From assembly GCA_947561715.1 (NCBI GenBank), contig OX387198.1, positions 14,384,001-14,448,000 on the forward strand: a DNA stretch of 64,000 nucleotides. Reading direction: 5' to 3'. A model generated the notes under the pieces. That model was given only the letters and a program-made list of their open reading frames with translations, was not told where the DNA came from and did not search any database. This DNA is from Ascidia mentula. Lineage: Eukaryota > Chordata > Ascidiacea > Phlebobranchia > Ascidiidae. Below are positions 1 to 14,000 of this stretch, piece by piece; within the stretch, counting starts at the first letter, position 1; the number at the start of each line of letters is the position of its first letter. Position numbers and translations under genes: made by a program.

Positions 1-2012
1 TTGGCCATGTAAACAGGGTTACTGAAATTCTGTGAAATTTAATAAGTTGGATCAAACTGTAATCACACATATCCATAAATCCTTTTTTTTGCGTAAATTG
101 TTGACATATAAACTGTAGTTTTGCTTTTAGGTTATAATCAATAAATGTATTTGTGAATGTCGAAACCAAGGTATTGCGAGTTCAACAATCCATGAAAGTA
201 TTAAGTTCTTTTAAGCACCATTGGTCCAAAATTGGAAAAAAATAACATAAATTGTATTACTAAATGCCGTTGACGGAAGAAAAACAGAATAAGCCATAAC
301 CGGAAACAAAACGTGGGTAAGCAACATTGTGTGGTTACATGCATGAGCTACATCAAGCTAATAAATACAAAACATTTAATGAAAACAAGGCTTTAAACAA
401 GATACGTTTCCTGACTACACCTGCGTGTACACTACTCGTTTGATTGATGTTCAATAATTTGTCACACATCTAAGTAGCAAACACAGAATCAGTATTTCAA
501 AAACGTTCAGCGTCTTTAAAACACATCTCATAGCTTCACTTGCGTTGCGATAGAATTGTGGCTGTCGACGACATTCTAATTACCACCCATAATTTCCGAT
601 AAGGCTTGTCGGAAACAACCTTGGTCAATAAGGTAACGATATTGTGTTTCATTTTATACCTCATTGTCGGGTATTGCGCTGCAATCACACCGTAAATCAA
701 TTTGGAATAAAGTGTTTCCCACTGCCTGAATATACACAAACTTGTATGCTTCGATTGCTTGCCTCGAAATTTAAAAATCGCTTCCACCTCTTCCGCTCGC
801 GTGGTTTATTGCCACAGCTTTTTAACCGAAACAAAAAGGCAAAATTCATGTAAGATAACATCTATAGCCGATTTATGAATAGATCCTACAAAAAGAAAGC
901 GAAGTGACATTTTACTGAGTTGCACAAATATATAGCCTAGTTTCGTATTCATGTGCTTAGGGCAGCGGTTCTCAAGGATAATATGAGTCAATATAGCTTT
1001 CTGCTAGTGTGCATTGAAAACATGCGAAAAACCGCATTATCTCTGCTAATTCCAAAATGATCACACGTCAATAGAACTACGTATAGGAAGTACAACGGTT
1101 ATGGAATATAATGTAGTCAATATCCTAAAGGCAAAATGCCTTCGTAACAAAACGGATGTTGGTGGCATTTCTTCAAAATGCCGAGAAATCGTGCTGGTGT
1201 AAACCGCAGTCTGGGCCACGACCCAATAATAGGTCACTACCTTACCAGAAGGCAGTTCTAAGGACAATGACTGTGTTTCTATTCATTTCTATAACGTTTA
1301 TATGTAAATTATGCCCATCGTTGGAATTGTAATAACAACCTATATCAATACTTCCTTGAAATTAAGGAAAAAATATTGTTGTTGCCCCGACAAAACTTGC
1401 CTCTTGGCGTGTGAATGGATTCGGGTGTTCGTATTCCAGTCGACCAACCGATGCACAAAATTAACGTCTTATGTTTGCACTTGTGTTATATAAATACACC
1501 CCCTCGCAAATGCAAATAAGTGTAATACTAAGGAAACTGAGTAAAATATTTCGCCCTATGGCTGCTGGATGGTATCATGGCAAGCTTGTTTCTTTTTTAG
1601 CAAAAAAACAAGGTTCAACTTTTTTCTGTATGTCACGCGTGTATAAAAAGCAAATTTTTACTTGACAAGCCAATCTTCCACGGAAAACCCGAGGCATTAT
1701 TGCTCGTGAATGAAAATGCATTTTGCATGAGACCACATCTATTCCATATATAAAATGCCTTCCGAACAAAGAATTAAATTAGTTCGTTTTTTAAAGTTAT
1801 GTGAACACACTATGTTTCAGGAAAGTTAATTTTTGTGAAATACTTACACGTCCACATAAAAATAATATCATTTCGGCTGTGAAAAATTCGTTTTTTTTTT
1901 AATTTTAGGGAAATTCCCATGTTGTACTGAGGTTGGGTGGATTGATTGGTGAAATGAAACATTCACCGATTTAGCAGTAAAGCGTTGGGAGCGTTTGCCA
2001 AAGCCAAGTAGC
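1..2012. other. Upstream region, no gene recognised
   Basis: AT-rich sequence with only short open frames on both strands, none resembling a known protein and none with convincing splice signals joining them. It may hold the promoter and any non-coding or short coding first exon of the TRPM2-like gene. The reading frame of that gene's first recognised exon is open back to a stop near position 1951, so an upstream exon ending in this region cannot be excluded. Confidence 0.5.
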
Positions 2013-5000
2013 ATGTCCGGAAATCGTATATCACCTTCACAGGGAAGTGGAACGAAGCTGCTTGGTAAAAAAAACAATTCATACACCACCACAGGTTTTA
2101 CATCTATTGGTGTCGTCAGGTCCAACAAGGGTAATATAATCCCCACAAAATTTTCATCTGTGCAATATTCTTTTTTACTATGACATTTTGCAGACTTTGA
2201 CCATGGAGAGCTTGAGATTATTGGAGCAAAAAATGATCTAAAAACCTCGCAGGTTTGTCCATATTTTGTCAAAACTTCACATGACTTTTAGCTTGTTTGA
2301 ATGCATTCCTGACAAATCCTGTTGAGTTTTTGCTTTGCAGTGGTTTTTGTACAAAACTGAATACAATTTATTTGCACTTTCAGTTCATTAAAGTTTCCCA
2401 CAATATTCAAAATATTGGCAAAGTCTATGACCACATCAAACATGTTTGGAAACTCGAAGAACCAAATCTTATTGTTTCTGTAACTGGAGGTGCTCAGAAC
2501 TTCAGAATGAAACCAAGACTTACCAGGATATTCAGGAAAAGTATAATTAATGTGGCTGTGGGCACAGGTGGGGTGATTTTGTATTTAAATGTTAAAAAAG
2601 TATTTATGTAACGTGTAAAACTTATGTAAAGCTGTTGTTGTTTTCTCGATAACCACTTTTGGGTCTTAGGTGGTACTTTTATAGTGCTTTATTTTCCATT
2701 GTTTGTCATGGAAATAAATTGTGTATGTTGAGTTAAATATATAAAGTTAACTAAATTATATAATATATTTATATATATAGATCTGTTTTGGCTTATGTAG
2801 GAGCGTGGATTGTCACTGGTGGGACAAACTATGGTGTGATGAAACATGTTGGCAAGGCAGTGCAAGAGTACTCTGCTGCAAAGTCAAGAAAAGAAGCCGA
2901 AAAAGTAGTTGCATAGTTAGGATTGTCATGTTGGCTAATTTAAAACCTTGTTTTAAACAATGAAAGTCCAGGTTTTAAATATTATATATACCTCGATAAT
3001 ATATTAATGATTATGATTGCTGGTTTGCATCAGATATGTCTGCTTTACATGAAAGCACTTAAATGTATCTAATTAAAGACTGTTCAACCATTTCTGAGTG
3101 ATGTTTACATAGTCATGTGTATTTCACAGGTTGTCACACTTGGAATAGCAACATGGGGAGTAATTCATGACCGGCAAAAAATACTTGCAGAAAAGAAGGT
3201 AAATTTAGCAATAACTGAAAACAAAAACTTATTAGACTTAATATCTGAACATTTGCAGCACGATGTTAGCAACCCAAAAGTAGGAGGTGTTCTGGACAAA
3301 AACCATTCCCATTTTATTATGGTTGATGATGGTTCAGAAGGCCAGTATGGCAAGGAAATAACATTTCGTGCCAACTTTGAGGAGTACATAGGTTTGTATA
3401 AGCTTGTTTTGACTTGCAACTGCGCAAATGTGCCATTATTATAATCAAAGAGAACTGCAGTTAAAACCTGTAAGGTCTTATCAGTAGTGCGCTCCACTTG
3501 GTTTGTCTTTGTTGATTGGTACCTAGTTTGGTACCCAACGGATCGACAATTGAACGAAAGGTACCACAAAGTGGAAATCTGTGTGCCTGCTAGTCTACCA
3601 GCTAGCCTGTGCCACAGTTACCTGCTCCACTGATGAGACCTTACAGGTTAATACAGTGTACACCCTGTCTGCAGCGCTCATTGGTTAAGTTATATAAAAA
3701 TATTTTTTTAGCCAAAAGCATTAAGCCTGGTGGAAGAGATATTCTCATAAGTTGCATACTTGTGCAAGGTGGTCCAGGATCATTAAAGGTAGTTTTTAGT
3801 TTAATTTCTGTTACACGTAAACTTGTTCTGTATGTGATAATGTAGATTACGCATGGTTATTTGTTTCAGACTGTTTATGAAGCTTTGAAGGCAGGAACTC
3901 CTGTAGTAGTGGTTGGTGGTTCTGGACAATGGGCAAACATTTTGGCAACACTTTGCACCAGACAAGGAGAAGCAAAAGTGAATCAAAAGCTAATAGAAGA
4001 ACTTTTGCAAGGTATATCTGAATAGCATTAAATCATTTTTTCGTATATGTTTATGCTTTTGCAGCTAATGATAAAAAATTATTATCTGCATAATACATTG
4101 CATCATGGGTTGATCCTTGTTTTAAGTCGAACAATTTGGTCAGCAGTTCTGTCCAATGTTTGTGTAGTTTGTGACTATCCATTTCTTGAGAAAAATGTTA
4201 GCTGCAAAAATAAACATATATATAGAGACTATATATTAACAAAAACTCTTCCAATTTATTATTGTGCTAATCCTGCATTGAAATGAAGCACGAAAAATGG
4301 TCATGAATAGATGCTGATAAATTTAAAATTTTATTACCAGAAAATATGATGAAATTGAGTACAAATGATGATTTATCAAAATGGACATACATGGCTGAGG
4401 AATGTGTGAAGAACAAGCACTTAATTACTGTCTTTCAACTTGACACACCGGACAGTGTACAAGAGCTGGATGTTGCTATACTCCAGTCATTACTGCTAGG
4501 TGTGGTTCTATGAATAATGTATACAGTGGTACAACAAAACTGCACAGAATTACCAGCTGTGTCATGCTGAGTAAAGGGTAAAATTCTGAAACGATTGTTT
4601 TGTTGTTACCATTCTACACTTTTATGAGATTCAACCATAGATATTGTGTGCTGAGTAAACAGCACTTTCTTTTACAATGACTTCTCAATGTTTGAACTTA
4701 ACTCCCTGTGCCAACACTTGTTAAACATATATTTCTGATATTTTGAAGTTAATGTTATAAACTAGGTAATGTATATACTATATATTCTGTGTATGGACAG
4801 GTGCACTCTGTGTTTAACCAAGATTTGAATCCGGTTGGATTTTCTTGCCAATAACTATCTGTATAGCAACCTATTCTGGGGTGAAAAGGCAATGCTGCAA
4901 ATAATTGCTTAAAAATATATCCAGCTGACTGAACAAACTGTTATCCCCCTCAGACAGAACTTCCTTTAATGGATTATAGCTAGGTTGTGTTCAGACATCA

Positions 5001-8000
5001 GTGGTAATCATACCTGTTTGATTTGACTAGTCCTTTATAGCCTTCAAGTATGAACCTGTTTTCATTGAAAGTGAACAGAAATAAATTTCTCTTCAACTCA
5101 AAATAGTTTGTTTGTGGAAACGTTTAAGCATGAATTGCTATATTCTTTCTTTTTAATTTTCATCGGTAAAAAGCCATGAAAATAGATGTTAAACATAAAG
5201 TGACCTGTCTGAGTTTGCAGTGAAAATTCACTACTTTGCTTACATATACCTATGTTGTTCTTGGCAGCTGACACACAGAAAGACGAAGGAAAAACAGAAC
5301 GACAACTAGAGCTGGCTCTTGCTTGGGACAGAAGTGACATCGCAAGTTCACACATTCTTACTGATGATTGCAATATCAGCCAGAAAGTACTTACAAAGAT
5401 TTTTGTAGATTCTGTTAAGAAGGTAAGTTGATCATGAAATTGCATTTTTTTGTACTGCATTAAATTCAAGGCAATTAACAAACTGTGCCCTTTTTCAATA
5501 TTTGCCCTTATTTTAAAGAACGTTGCAGACCAGAGAAAAATGCTCATTTGTAAGAAACACAGCTTTTTTTGGTCTTAGTTTTTTGTCAAGTGGTTCCTAT
5601 AGTTTTTATGGCATTTTACACTGATTGAAATATTATCACAATAAATCACGAATTTAAACTTGTTCATGAAAAGTTTTTTTCCTATTTGTTTGGTTTTGGC
5701 CGATGGCAACCCTACCAATTCTGCATACTAATTTGTTTTGCAGGATAATGCAAAATTTGTTCAAGTTCTTCTCGAATATGGCTTAGATGTGAGAACACAC
5801 CTATCATGGGATATAATAATAGATCTTTACAGAAGCATTCCTGAATCACCAACATATTGCAAACAAATGCTGGAAAAGAAATCCCCATCAAACAAGTTGG
5901 AACACTTTGACAGGGAAGCACTCACAAGGTACAGAATGGCCCAAAACTGCCCATGTTCGGGTCCAGTGAACATGCTGAATGTGCCCAGATTTATTTAGTT
6001 GCTACCGGAACCAAGTAGGGTCTTACATTGGATTTACAAGTCTTTAAGGTTCATACTGAACATTGCAGTTATACCAATCTACGAGTCGAATAAAAAAAAA
6101 TTAAACCGAAAACACAGATTTGAACATATTCAGTTTACTGGGATACAAAGGCTTTGTTGAAATTTGAGCTTTGGCTTGTTTAAATCAACCTGTATGTCCA
6201 AAAATGCTTGGTTTTATGCAGGGTGTAGTGCTGCACCTTGCTGTACAAAATTACCAACAATGTATATAGCCTACATATAAATATATAAATAAAGTTTAAA
6301 ACCTTTTTTTTTATTTTGGTTTCATTTGACTAAAATTATGTGCTTTTACACATTTGTTATTTAAAGCTTTTACAGGAGTGTTATATATACCTATTTTTTC
6401 TTCAGTGTAATGGAAAAATTGCTGGGGCCTTCGTATAAACAAGTGACTAATGAGGTGAACTTTTAATTGCAACTAATGTAGGCTACCATACTTCAGTACT
6501 AATTGGTTTTAGAAAGACGCATATGTCTTCGCTCTATGCAACTTTCACCATGTTAAATTTGATCATATGACTTGTTAGTTGATGCATATACATACATATT
6601 ATATAATCAAACTAACTATTTGGTGTATAACCATTTCCATAGGTATTAACATGTAAAGTACTCTCGCACCTAAAACGTTATTAAATATATAAATTTCAAC
6701 TAGTTACTTTAACCAGAATCAACAGAAGTACGTTTGGAAATTAAATTTTACTACTGATTATGTAGAACCAGAAACCCATTGACGCATTAAGAGAAATCTT
6801 CCAGTGGTCGGTGCTAATGAACAGAAAGGAATTGGCTCGCGTTATTTGGGAATCAATGATTGACCAACTACCGGCCGCCGTCGCAGCAACAGCGATGCTG
6901 AAGGAAATGTCCAAGATGAGTTTCGCAAAAACGTCGGTAAGAACATGAGCATACCCGAAAATTCCATGTATTGTTATTATTCTCTGCTTATTCATTGTAA
7001 AGCGTACAACATCATCATACCACTGTCGGTACTTAATTTTAGACTTTATTGATATTGCAAGGTATTAACAGGTTAACCTTTTTCTTCACACGACTAGAAC
7101 TTTTCGTTTGCGTATAGCTGTGAAGATTTTGTTAGTGCGAAGGGCCCAACCCGGCAAGTTTGTACTGCCATTGCTAAAAAATTTAATAAGATCAGTTTTG
7201 TACCCGCTGACCAATCTCATTATCAAAGGAAGTTTGTCCAAACCCATCTTGTTTAGTTTGCAGCACTCTACATGTCGTGGAAGATATTTTAAACCATGTA
7301 TATCCAACAGTTATGGAAAGATATGTTTCCTACGTCGAAATCTGTTGACTTTCATGTAAAGTAAACATATTTCACTGAAAAGCATCGTCAGTGCATGTAA
7401 AAAACATAACAAAAGGATTAAAGCACACCAAAAAAGGCTCATCCGGCCTCCAGCCCAACATGAAAGTCAAAAGATTTTAACCTCGGAATACCTTTCCATA
7501 AATGTGGTCGAAACCAAACGGTGGATAGCGCTGCGATCACGGAATGGATTCCCGTAATCTTTTATTAGGCATGTTTTACTAAATTCGTTTGTTGTTCGAC
7601 TTCAGCGCGACAGTCTGAACGAACACGCCGAGGAATACGCGTCAATCACACAGGATATTCTCACCCAGTGCATGAAGGACGACCCTAAGAAAACGAAGAA
7701 ACTTTTGACAAGAAAACATGACAAGTGGGGAGGACTTGACTGCATGCAGATGGCAGTGGACGCCTCCAGTAGAGTGAGTTAATTATTGACGAAAATTTGT
7801 TGGTTGCAGAAACACTGAAAGCGTTGTTTTCCACTAAATGTCGGCACCGTATTAAAGCTTATGATGAGCAATGCGACCTAAGTATGTCATTTAATTGCAT
7901 GCCTTTATCCGTTTTGTCCCCACAACTTAACACTGTAGTTGGAAAACAGAACGTTAATTCTGAACGACATACCAGTTTCGATTACCTCTATGCAACAATA

Positions 8001-11000
8001 GTTCGTTACGGTTGGGAGTATCATAAATAAAGGGTAGTGTACAAGTACCGGAAATTATTCACAGTAGCGCACACGTTCCAACCCAGCACGTTTTGTATGG
8101 TTATGGTGTTTGAAGCTAAATTCATCAAGCTAACGATAACATTACTATCCAATATTGCGGTTCTGTCTTTGGGTGTGAGCGATTTGAAGCATTACCGTGC
8201 AAAAATTAAACTTAGATTTAAAAACCAGTGTATTGAGCTGCAAAGGTTTTATCGGGATTAAGTAATGGATCTCTCTTAAACTTTGGCTTGTTTAAATCAT
8301 CCTGCATGTTTAAAATTGCTTGTGGTTTTGTACAGGATGTAGTGGCGCACCCGGCTGTACAAAATTATCTCAACAGTTTGTGGAAAAATAACATGAACTT
8401 CAACGAATGGAAAGGCTACATACACCTTTTGTTGGCAGTTGTATTCATTTTCCCTCTTTATTGGATCGATTTCTCTGAAACGGATGAAGTTGCCGTTGTA
8501 GAACCGAAGCAAAATGAAAGTTCGTCATTGATTTATTGACAAATAAGACATAAAAATAATCTTACCGATTTTTTATCCAGACCTTGAAAATGGTGGAAGT
8601 GAAATTGTAAAAAAAGCTTCGCCAAAAACAAAGTTTGTTATCTTTCATGGAGCTCCGGTCACCAAATATGTTGTTAACATCATTTTTCACCTGGTGCGTT
8701 TATCATCAAATTTTAGCATGCATAACCAGGATTTTGAGAAACGGAATATTTTTAGTTTTTAACAGTTTTTTCTTACTATGTAATTGTTATAAGTCGTGAC
8801 GTAACTGATATTAAAACCTAATCGTTTTTCGACTTTTGTTTTAGTTGTTCCTGGTATTGTTCAGTTACATTTTACTCTTCAACTTTTTTCCCTACACGGG
8901 CTCAGTTTCGACACTGGAGGCGCCATCCATACCAGAGTGGTTGTTGGTTGTTTGGGCTCTGATCCTCTCCTTGGACGAGATATACGCGGTTCGTTTTTTA
9001 ACAAAAAATAAAGAGAAATGTAGATAAATGTTATACTAAATAGTGTATATAGTGAAGCAACAAGCCTCGGATCTACGTCAGCAGATTTTAGTGTGAAAAA
9101 TCGATTTCGCTTACGTAAGCATCGTCAGTTTCTTTTCTTTACGCTATCACCTCAAGCTCACACTGTGAACTACAGTGTAGAAACGAACCCATAGTAGGTG
9201 ATAGCGGAGATAAGGAAAAAACTGCACGCTCACACGTGACCGTAAAAACCTGAAGCACAAACGAGTGTTCCAGGAGCAACTAAAGTGATTTGCTGTCGCA
9301 GGCAAATATACAATGCCTAACCGAGGGCTAGATCCCTCTACAGTTATTAAGCAAGTCCTCCATTATACTAAATAGTTTACGTTTATTTCAGATTGTTAGA
9401 CAGAAGAACAAAAACTTGGAACAGAAAGTTCTGTTTTGGTTCGCTGATCACTGGAACAAAATGGATACCCTTGCTCTACTGCTCTTCTTGTTGGGCTTCG
9501 GTTTAAGGTTTGTAAAAGCATCATTTTGTTGTAAGCAACCTCAAGAATGACAACAAAACAATCGTTTTTCAGGTTTCACTCTGACTTGAATCCCTCACGA
9601 ATAATCCTGTCTCTTTCCTTTATTGTTTACTGCATTCGGTTGCTGCATGTTTTCACTTTGAGTCAAACAATCGGACCGAAAGTTGTGATGGTCGGCAATA
9701 TGGTAAGCATAGATAATGAAGCCCAAAGGTCCTTCCGACCTCTACTCTATAGTATAAATATGACTTGTGTTATGATGTTTCTGTCCATGTAAGATCTGTT
9801 TTTTTTTCGTAAAAGTTGAAAGATCTCTGGTTCTTCGTGTTCATCGTGGCCATCTTCTTATTCGCTTACGGAGTGACAAGCCAGGGAATGCTTTACCCGA
9901 ACGAGACAAGAATTGGAACGGCGATCTACGGTATCTTCTACAAACCTTACTGGCAAATATACGGCGAGCTTTTCCTCGACGAAATAAACTACGACCCGAG
10001 TGAGTATTGACTAATGCTGAATGGAAGGAGAATTTTCCTCTGGGCCCAATCACTGCGATAACAAACCTTTATGCATCATTTCACATTTTCCTACTTTGCG
10101 CAAAACCCATCATATACAATTATATATTATAGCGCTTTTATTAATACTATTTTTGTGAAAGAAACTGATCTGAACAGAAAAAATTAACCCTGCGCATGAG
10201 GAATTTACAATTCTGTTTGATTATGGTTTTGAATTATCAAATCTCTTCTTTTAACTTAAGCTTCTTCTGCGTTCGAATGCACGAACAACCAGACGTTGCT
10301 AAACGCCGGTTACCAGCGTTGTCCACAGCAACAAGAAGTGGTTCCTGTTATTTCAGCCTTCTACATGTTGCTAGCCAACATCCTACTTCTCAACCTTCTG
10401 ATCGCCATGTTCAGGTATATTGCTTGTAATTGTGTCAGAATTATAACAACTAAAATATGGCTACAGATAATTTACTTTGGAAATACATTTGCGTAACGAG
10501 ATTGTATAAAATACATACATGTTGCTTCAGCTACACATTCACCAAGCTTGAAGAAAATACCGAATCTATTTGGAAGTTTCAGCGATACGAACTGATCGAA
10601 GAATATCGAACTCGACCACCTTTTCCAGCTCCGTTTAGTCTATTTTGGTACTTGTGGAAGTTGGCAAGGGGTGAAACTGAGGATGGTGAGCTTTAGCTGA
10701 ATGTGGTTTTAAAAAATTTACTTTCGCATATGTTTGCAAATGCATGTTGGAAAACGGGGTCACCAATGAGGAAATGAGGACGTGATTTTTGATTTTTCCT
10801 AAAAAATTAAAAATTATGTTTGTTCAAGCATCAGAAACCAAGTATCAATAACATTGGCGAATAGCACAGAGAGATCTTCAAGATCTTTAAAATCTTTAAA
10901 ACTAGCTTTTAAACTAAGTAAATGGTGTTTCGTCCAATAACTTTTTCGGTCAATTTGGGTTTAATTTTTTGGGAAATTAAGTTTAATTTCGTTATGTATC

Positions 11001-14000
11001 AACGTTATAGTACATGATATCCCTATGTATTAAAATTACTATCATTCCAATTTGTCAGACCGTGATAAGTCATACGAGTACCTGAGTAAATTCGAACAAT
11101 GGAACACTGATACTTATTTGTCCGGGAAAAGAGCAGAGGAAGCACTTACTCTACCGACCCGGATACAAGGAATAAACGACCGGTTAGTGCCGAGGATTGC
11201 CGCAAGTTTTTTACTGGATACAGGGGTTGTCATACAACAGCAAAGGATGTTTTGACAATCCTTGAGGGATACTATTATGTGATTTGAGCCCTGTCATCAA
11301 TTATAATACCTTATAATATAAATATCAGTTTTTGTACATTGCAAAATGCCTCTTCATTTAGTGACTTTTTGTTAAATAGTTTTCGAAGTTCGTTTCACTG
11401 AAACTCGAGTGGAAACATGGACAAACTGTGGCACGTGATCCAAATCTGTGGAAACCACGTCGTCCAATTTTACTCTCATAACCCATTGGACGGGCAATTT
11501 TTAATAATTTCGTACACACGAGCCGAATAGTTTGTCCACCTTTGCCCAATATCAACATACTTTAGGTTGTTGGTTGCTTAAGTATCTTGTGATTCGGTGT
11601 ATGACGATTTCGCTTCTGCAGGTTGGATAATGTGGTGAGTTCGATCGAGGGATTCGTCGAACATTTCTCCCGTCAGAAGAAAATCAGTAAACGCGTGAAG
11701 AAACTGGAAGCGAACCTGGGACAAGTGAGCGAGTCTCTGCAGTGGATTATGCAGGCGATGCAAGACAACAATACGGTGCCAAAAAATCTAGAACAAAATG
11801 GTATTCAACGTGAATTTTCATTGTTTTAGTAATATAATGTATGAGATGGTGGGGTAATATTAGTGGGGTAATAATTAAAATATTATTTGTACAAGTCGAC
11901 AAATAGCAGTTACCATATTAAAGTGAATGATCACCCTCTATTGATCACGAATTCGAATTATGCTAAAGACCCAGGATCCAGTTCCAGCATTGTATGTTAA
12001 TACAATTTGTTAAACAAGGATATGTATAAGAAAAAGTTTGCCGCTTTCTATTGCCACAATCACCACAATTCCTCAAAAGTAATAATTAAAGTCTCATTTC
12101 AATCATTTTAATTTGAAATTGTTTTTTAACCAAGGTTTATCCTAAACATCGCATTTATTGTTTTTTTCAGTCCACGTGAAGGCGCTGACGAGTCCATATC
12201 CACAAAGCGACGTGGGTCGGTTTCCTGTTCCCGGGATTTCAGTATCGTGGACGGTGAGAAAGTGAATTTAGTGTCACAAAACTTTAATATTTTATACTCA
12301 AGCGACAATGATGGGCTTTATATATTGGTTAATCAATGCTGACGTTATTTAATATGATATTCCTGGAACTCCATAAGGAGTAAGTTCTTTATTTATTTAC
12401 AGAAATGTTAATTTTTCTGTCTAAAAAAGAATAGCAATAAAAAATTAAAAACCACAACAAAAACATAAATCTCAACAAGACAAAAACCGAAGCGATTAAA
12501 CTTATTTTAAAACTTATTCTTTTTTAGACATAAACTGAAGGTTCCGATTGTCGAAATTAATATTTCTGCCAATAAATAAAGATCTTATACTGGCGCTGAT
12601 CGTCTTTTACTCTTTTTGGAGTTCTAGGAATATTAATATTGATTTGTAAAATCCATCGGTCACCGACTTGCAGGCTGATTCCTGTAGTCACTTTTTGACG
12701 TTTTCTCTATTTATTAAATATGTGTCACGCATTGCTTGAGCAAATGACTCCTTTAGTTTACTTTGTATAGAAATGGCCAACTCTCTATCACGTGATTCCC
12801 TTAATTTCCCCACTTTATAAAATTGCGCCAATCTAAAACGTTGTTATTTATAACCACCCAAGTGGTCAATAGAAAGACTACTTTTACAAAACCTTTGTGG
12901 CCCTGGCTAATCTCTTTCATCAGCGTAAAAATAAAAATTTACTTTCTCAGGTCCCAATGGCGTCGTACCGACCAAAATTATACACGGCTGAGTCGGTTAA
13001 GAAAAACCCACCTTGGGCTGATCCGCCACTGGAGGGCACTATTGTCAATCCGCGTCCACGATTCAACGCATACGATTCTAACTACAAAGTAGACAGACGA
13101 AGTCACGGGGGAAAATATTTGATTGTCAACGATCTTCCCAGGCAATTGTGCACATATCTCACAACAAGAATTAAATGTGTATTAATATGTTGTATGACAC
13201 TTCAAAACTACATTTCTACACCATCTGTATAGTTTCATACCTACGTTATCAAAATTCAACAGACATTAATCCTTCATTAGCAACACTGTTTAAAACTGTA
13301 CAAATATATATATTAAAATTGAAGCCGTTTAGAATATTGCTTTAAATTTGACGCTACGTCCAATTGATCCTCATCCAACTATTGCAAATTGTAAAATAGA
13401 TAACATACCATTTTTTAATGCCCTTTGTTGTACTAGGTACACAGATGTGTCTCCCAAATCATAATAACAGTACTTATACAAGAGAATTGGCCAAAATTAT
13501 CACAAGAACCAGACAGTATGGTTGTTGTTGACATAACTATCTGTCTTTTACGTTTCACCATAATCAATAATTTCACCATAATTTTTTATGTTCCCTTAAT
13601 ATAACAGCATGATACGTATTGACCCACATGCTTGTTGCAGAAACCCTGTGGGTCGCACTGGGGTGTGGGGCCGAGGTCTGCTCGGAAGGTACGGCCCTAA
13701 TCATGCTGCTGACCCCATTGTAACTCGATGGGTAAAAGGTGACGATGGCAACGATCTGGAAATTGAAGGAAAACGTGTCTTGGAATTCATCGCCATTAAA
13801 CGTGAAGACACTGGAGATTGGGCGATACCCGGAGTAAGTGTTTTCGATTCACTCGGCTTCATTTCAATTGTTAAACCTAGTCTAATTTACATTATCGGTT
13901 TAAACCAATATGTCTTCACCAGATCTGGTATGACAATGAACTGCCGATAGGGGCTAACAACTCTGTTTTTGTGATATGAAGTTAGGACCTTCAGCAACTT

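Larger units (their letters stand above)
2013..7773 (+). other. Exons 1-14: TRPM N-terminal homology region (MHR1-4)
   Basis: Exons at 2013-2130, 2194-2252, 2384-2567, 2801-2904, 3130-3198, 3259-3391, 3712-3788, 3870-4011, 4341-4499, 5268-5422, 5744-5928, 6406-6454, 6766-6936 and 7606-7773. Family signatures seen: [64 protein letters not shown] and [13 protein letters not shown]. The first ones form the SLOG-type nucleotide-binding fold that in invertebrate and vertebrate TRPM2 structures binds ADP-ribose in MHR1/2. The exon ending at 2130 is assigned because its phase and frame fit the following exon. Its protein sequence is not strongly diagnostic. Confidence 0.88.

Noticed and set aside
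1868..2272. 134-codon minus-strand frame
   Set aside because: It overlaps, in antisense, the first two exons of the TRPM2-like gene, whose phases and protein fit the family; no similarity recognised.
7086..7359. Overlapping open frames on both strands in TRPM2-like intron 13
   Set aside because: The TRPM2-like exons before and after join in phase without it and no protein similarity is seen.
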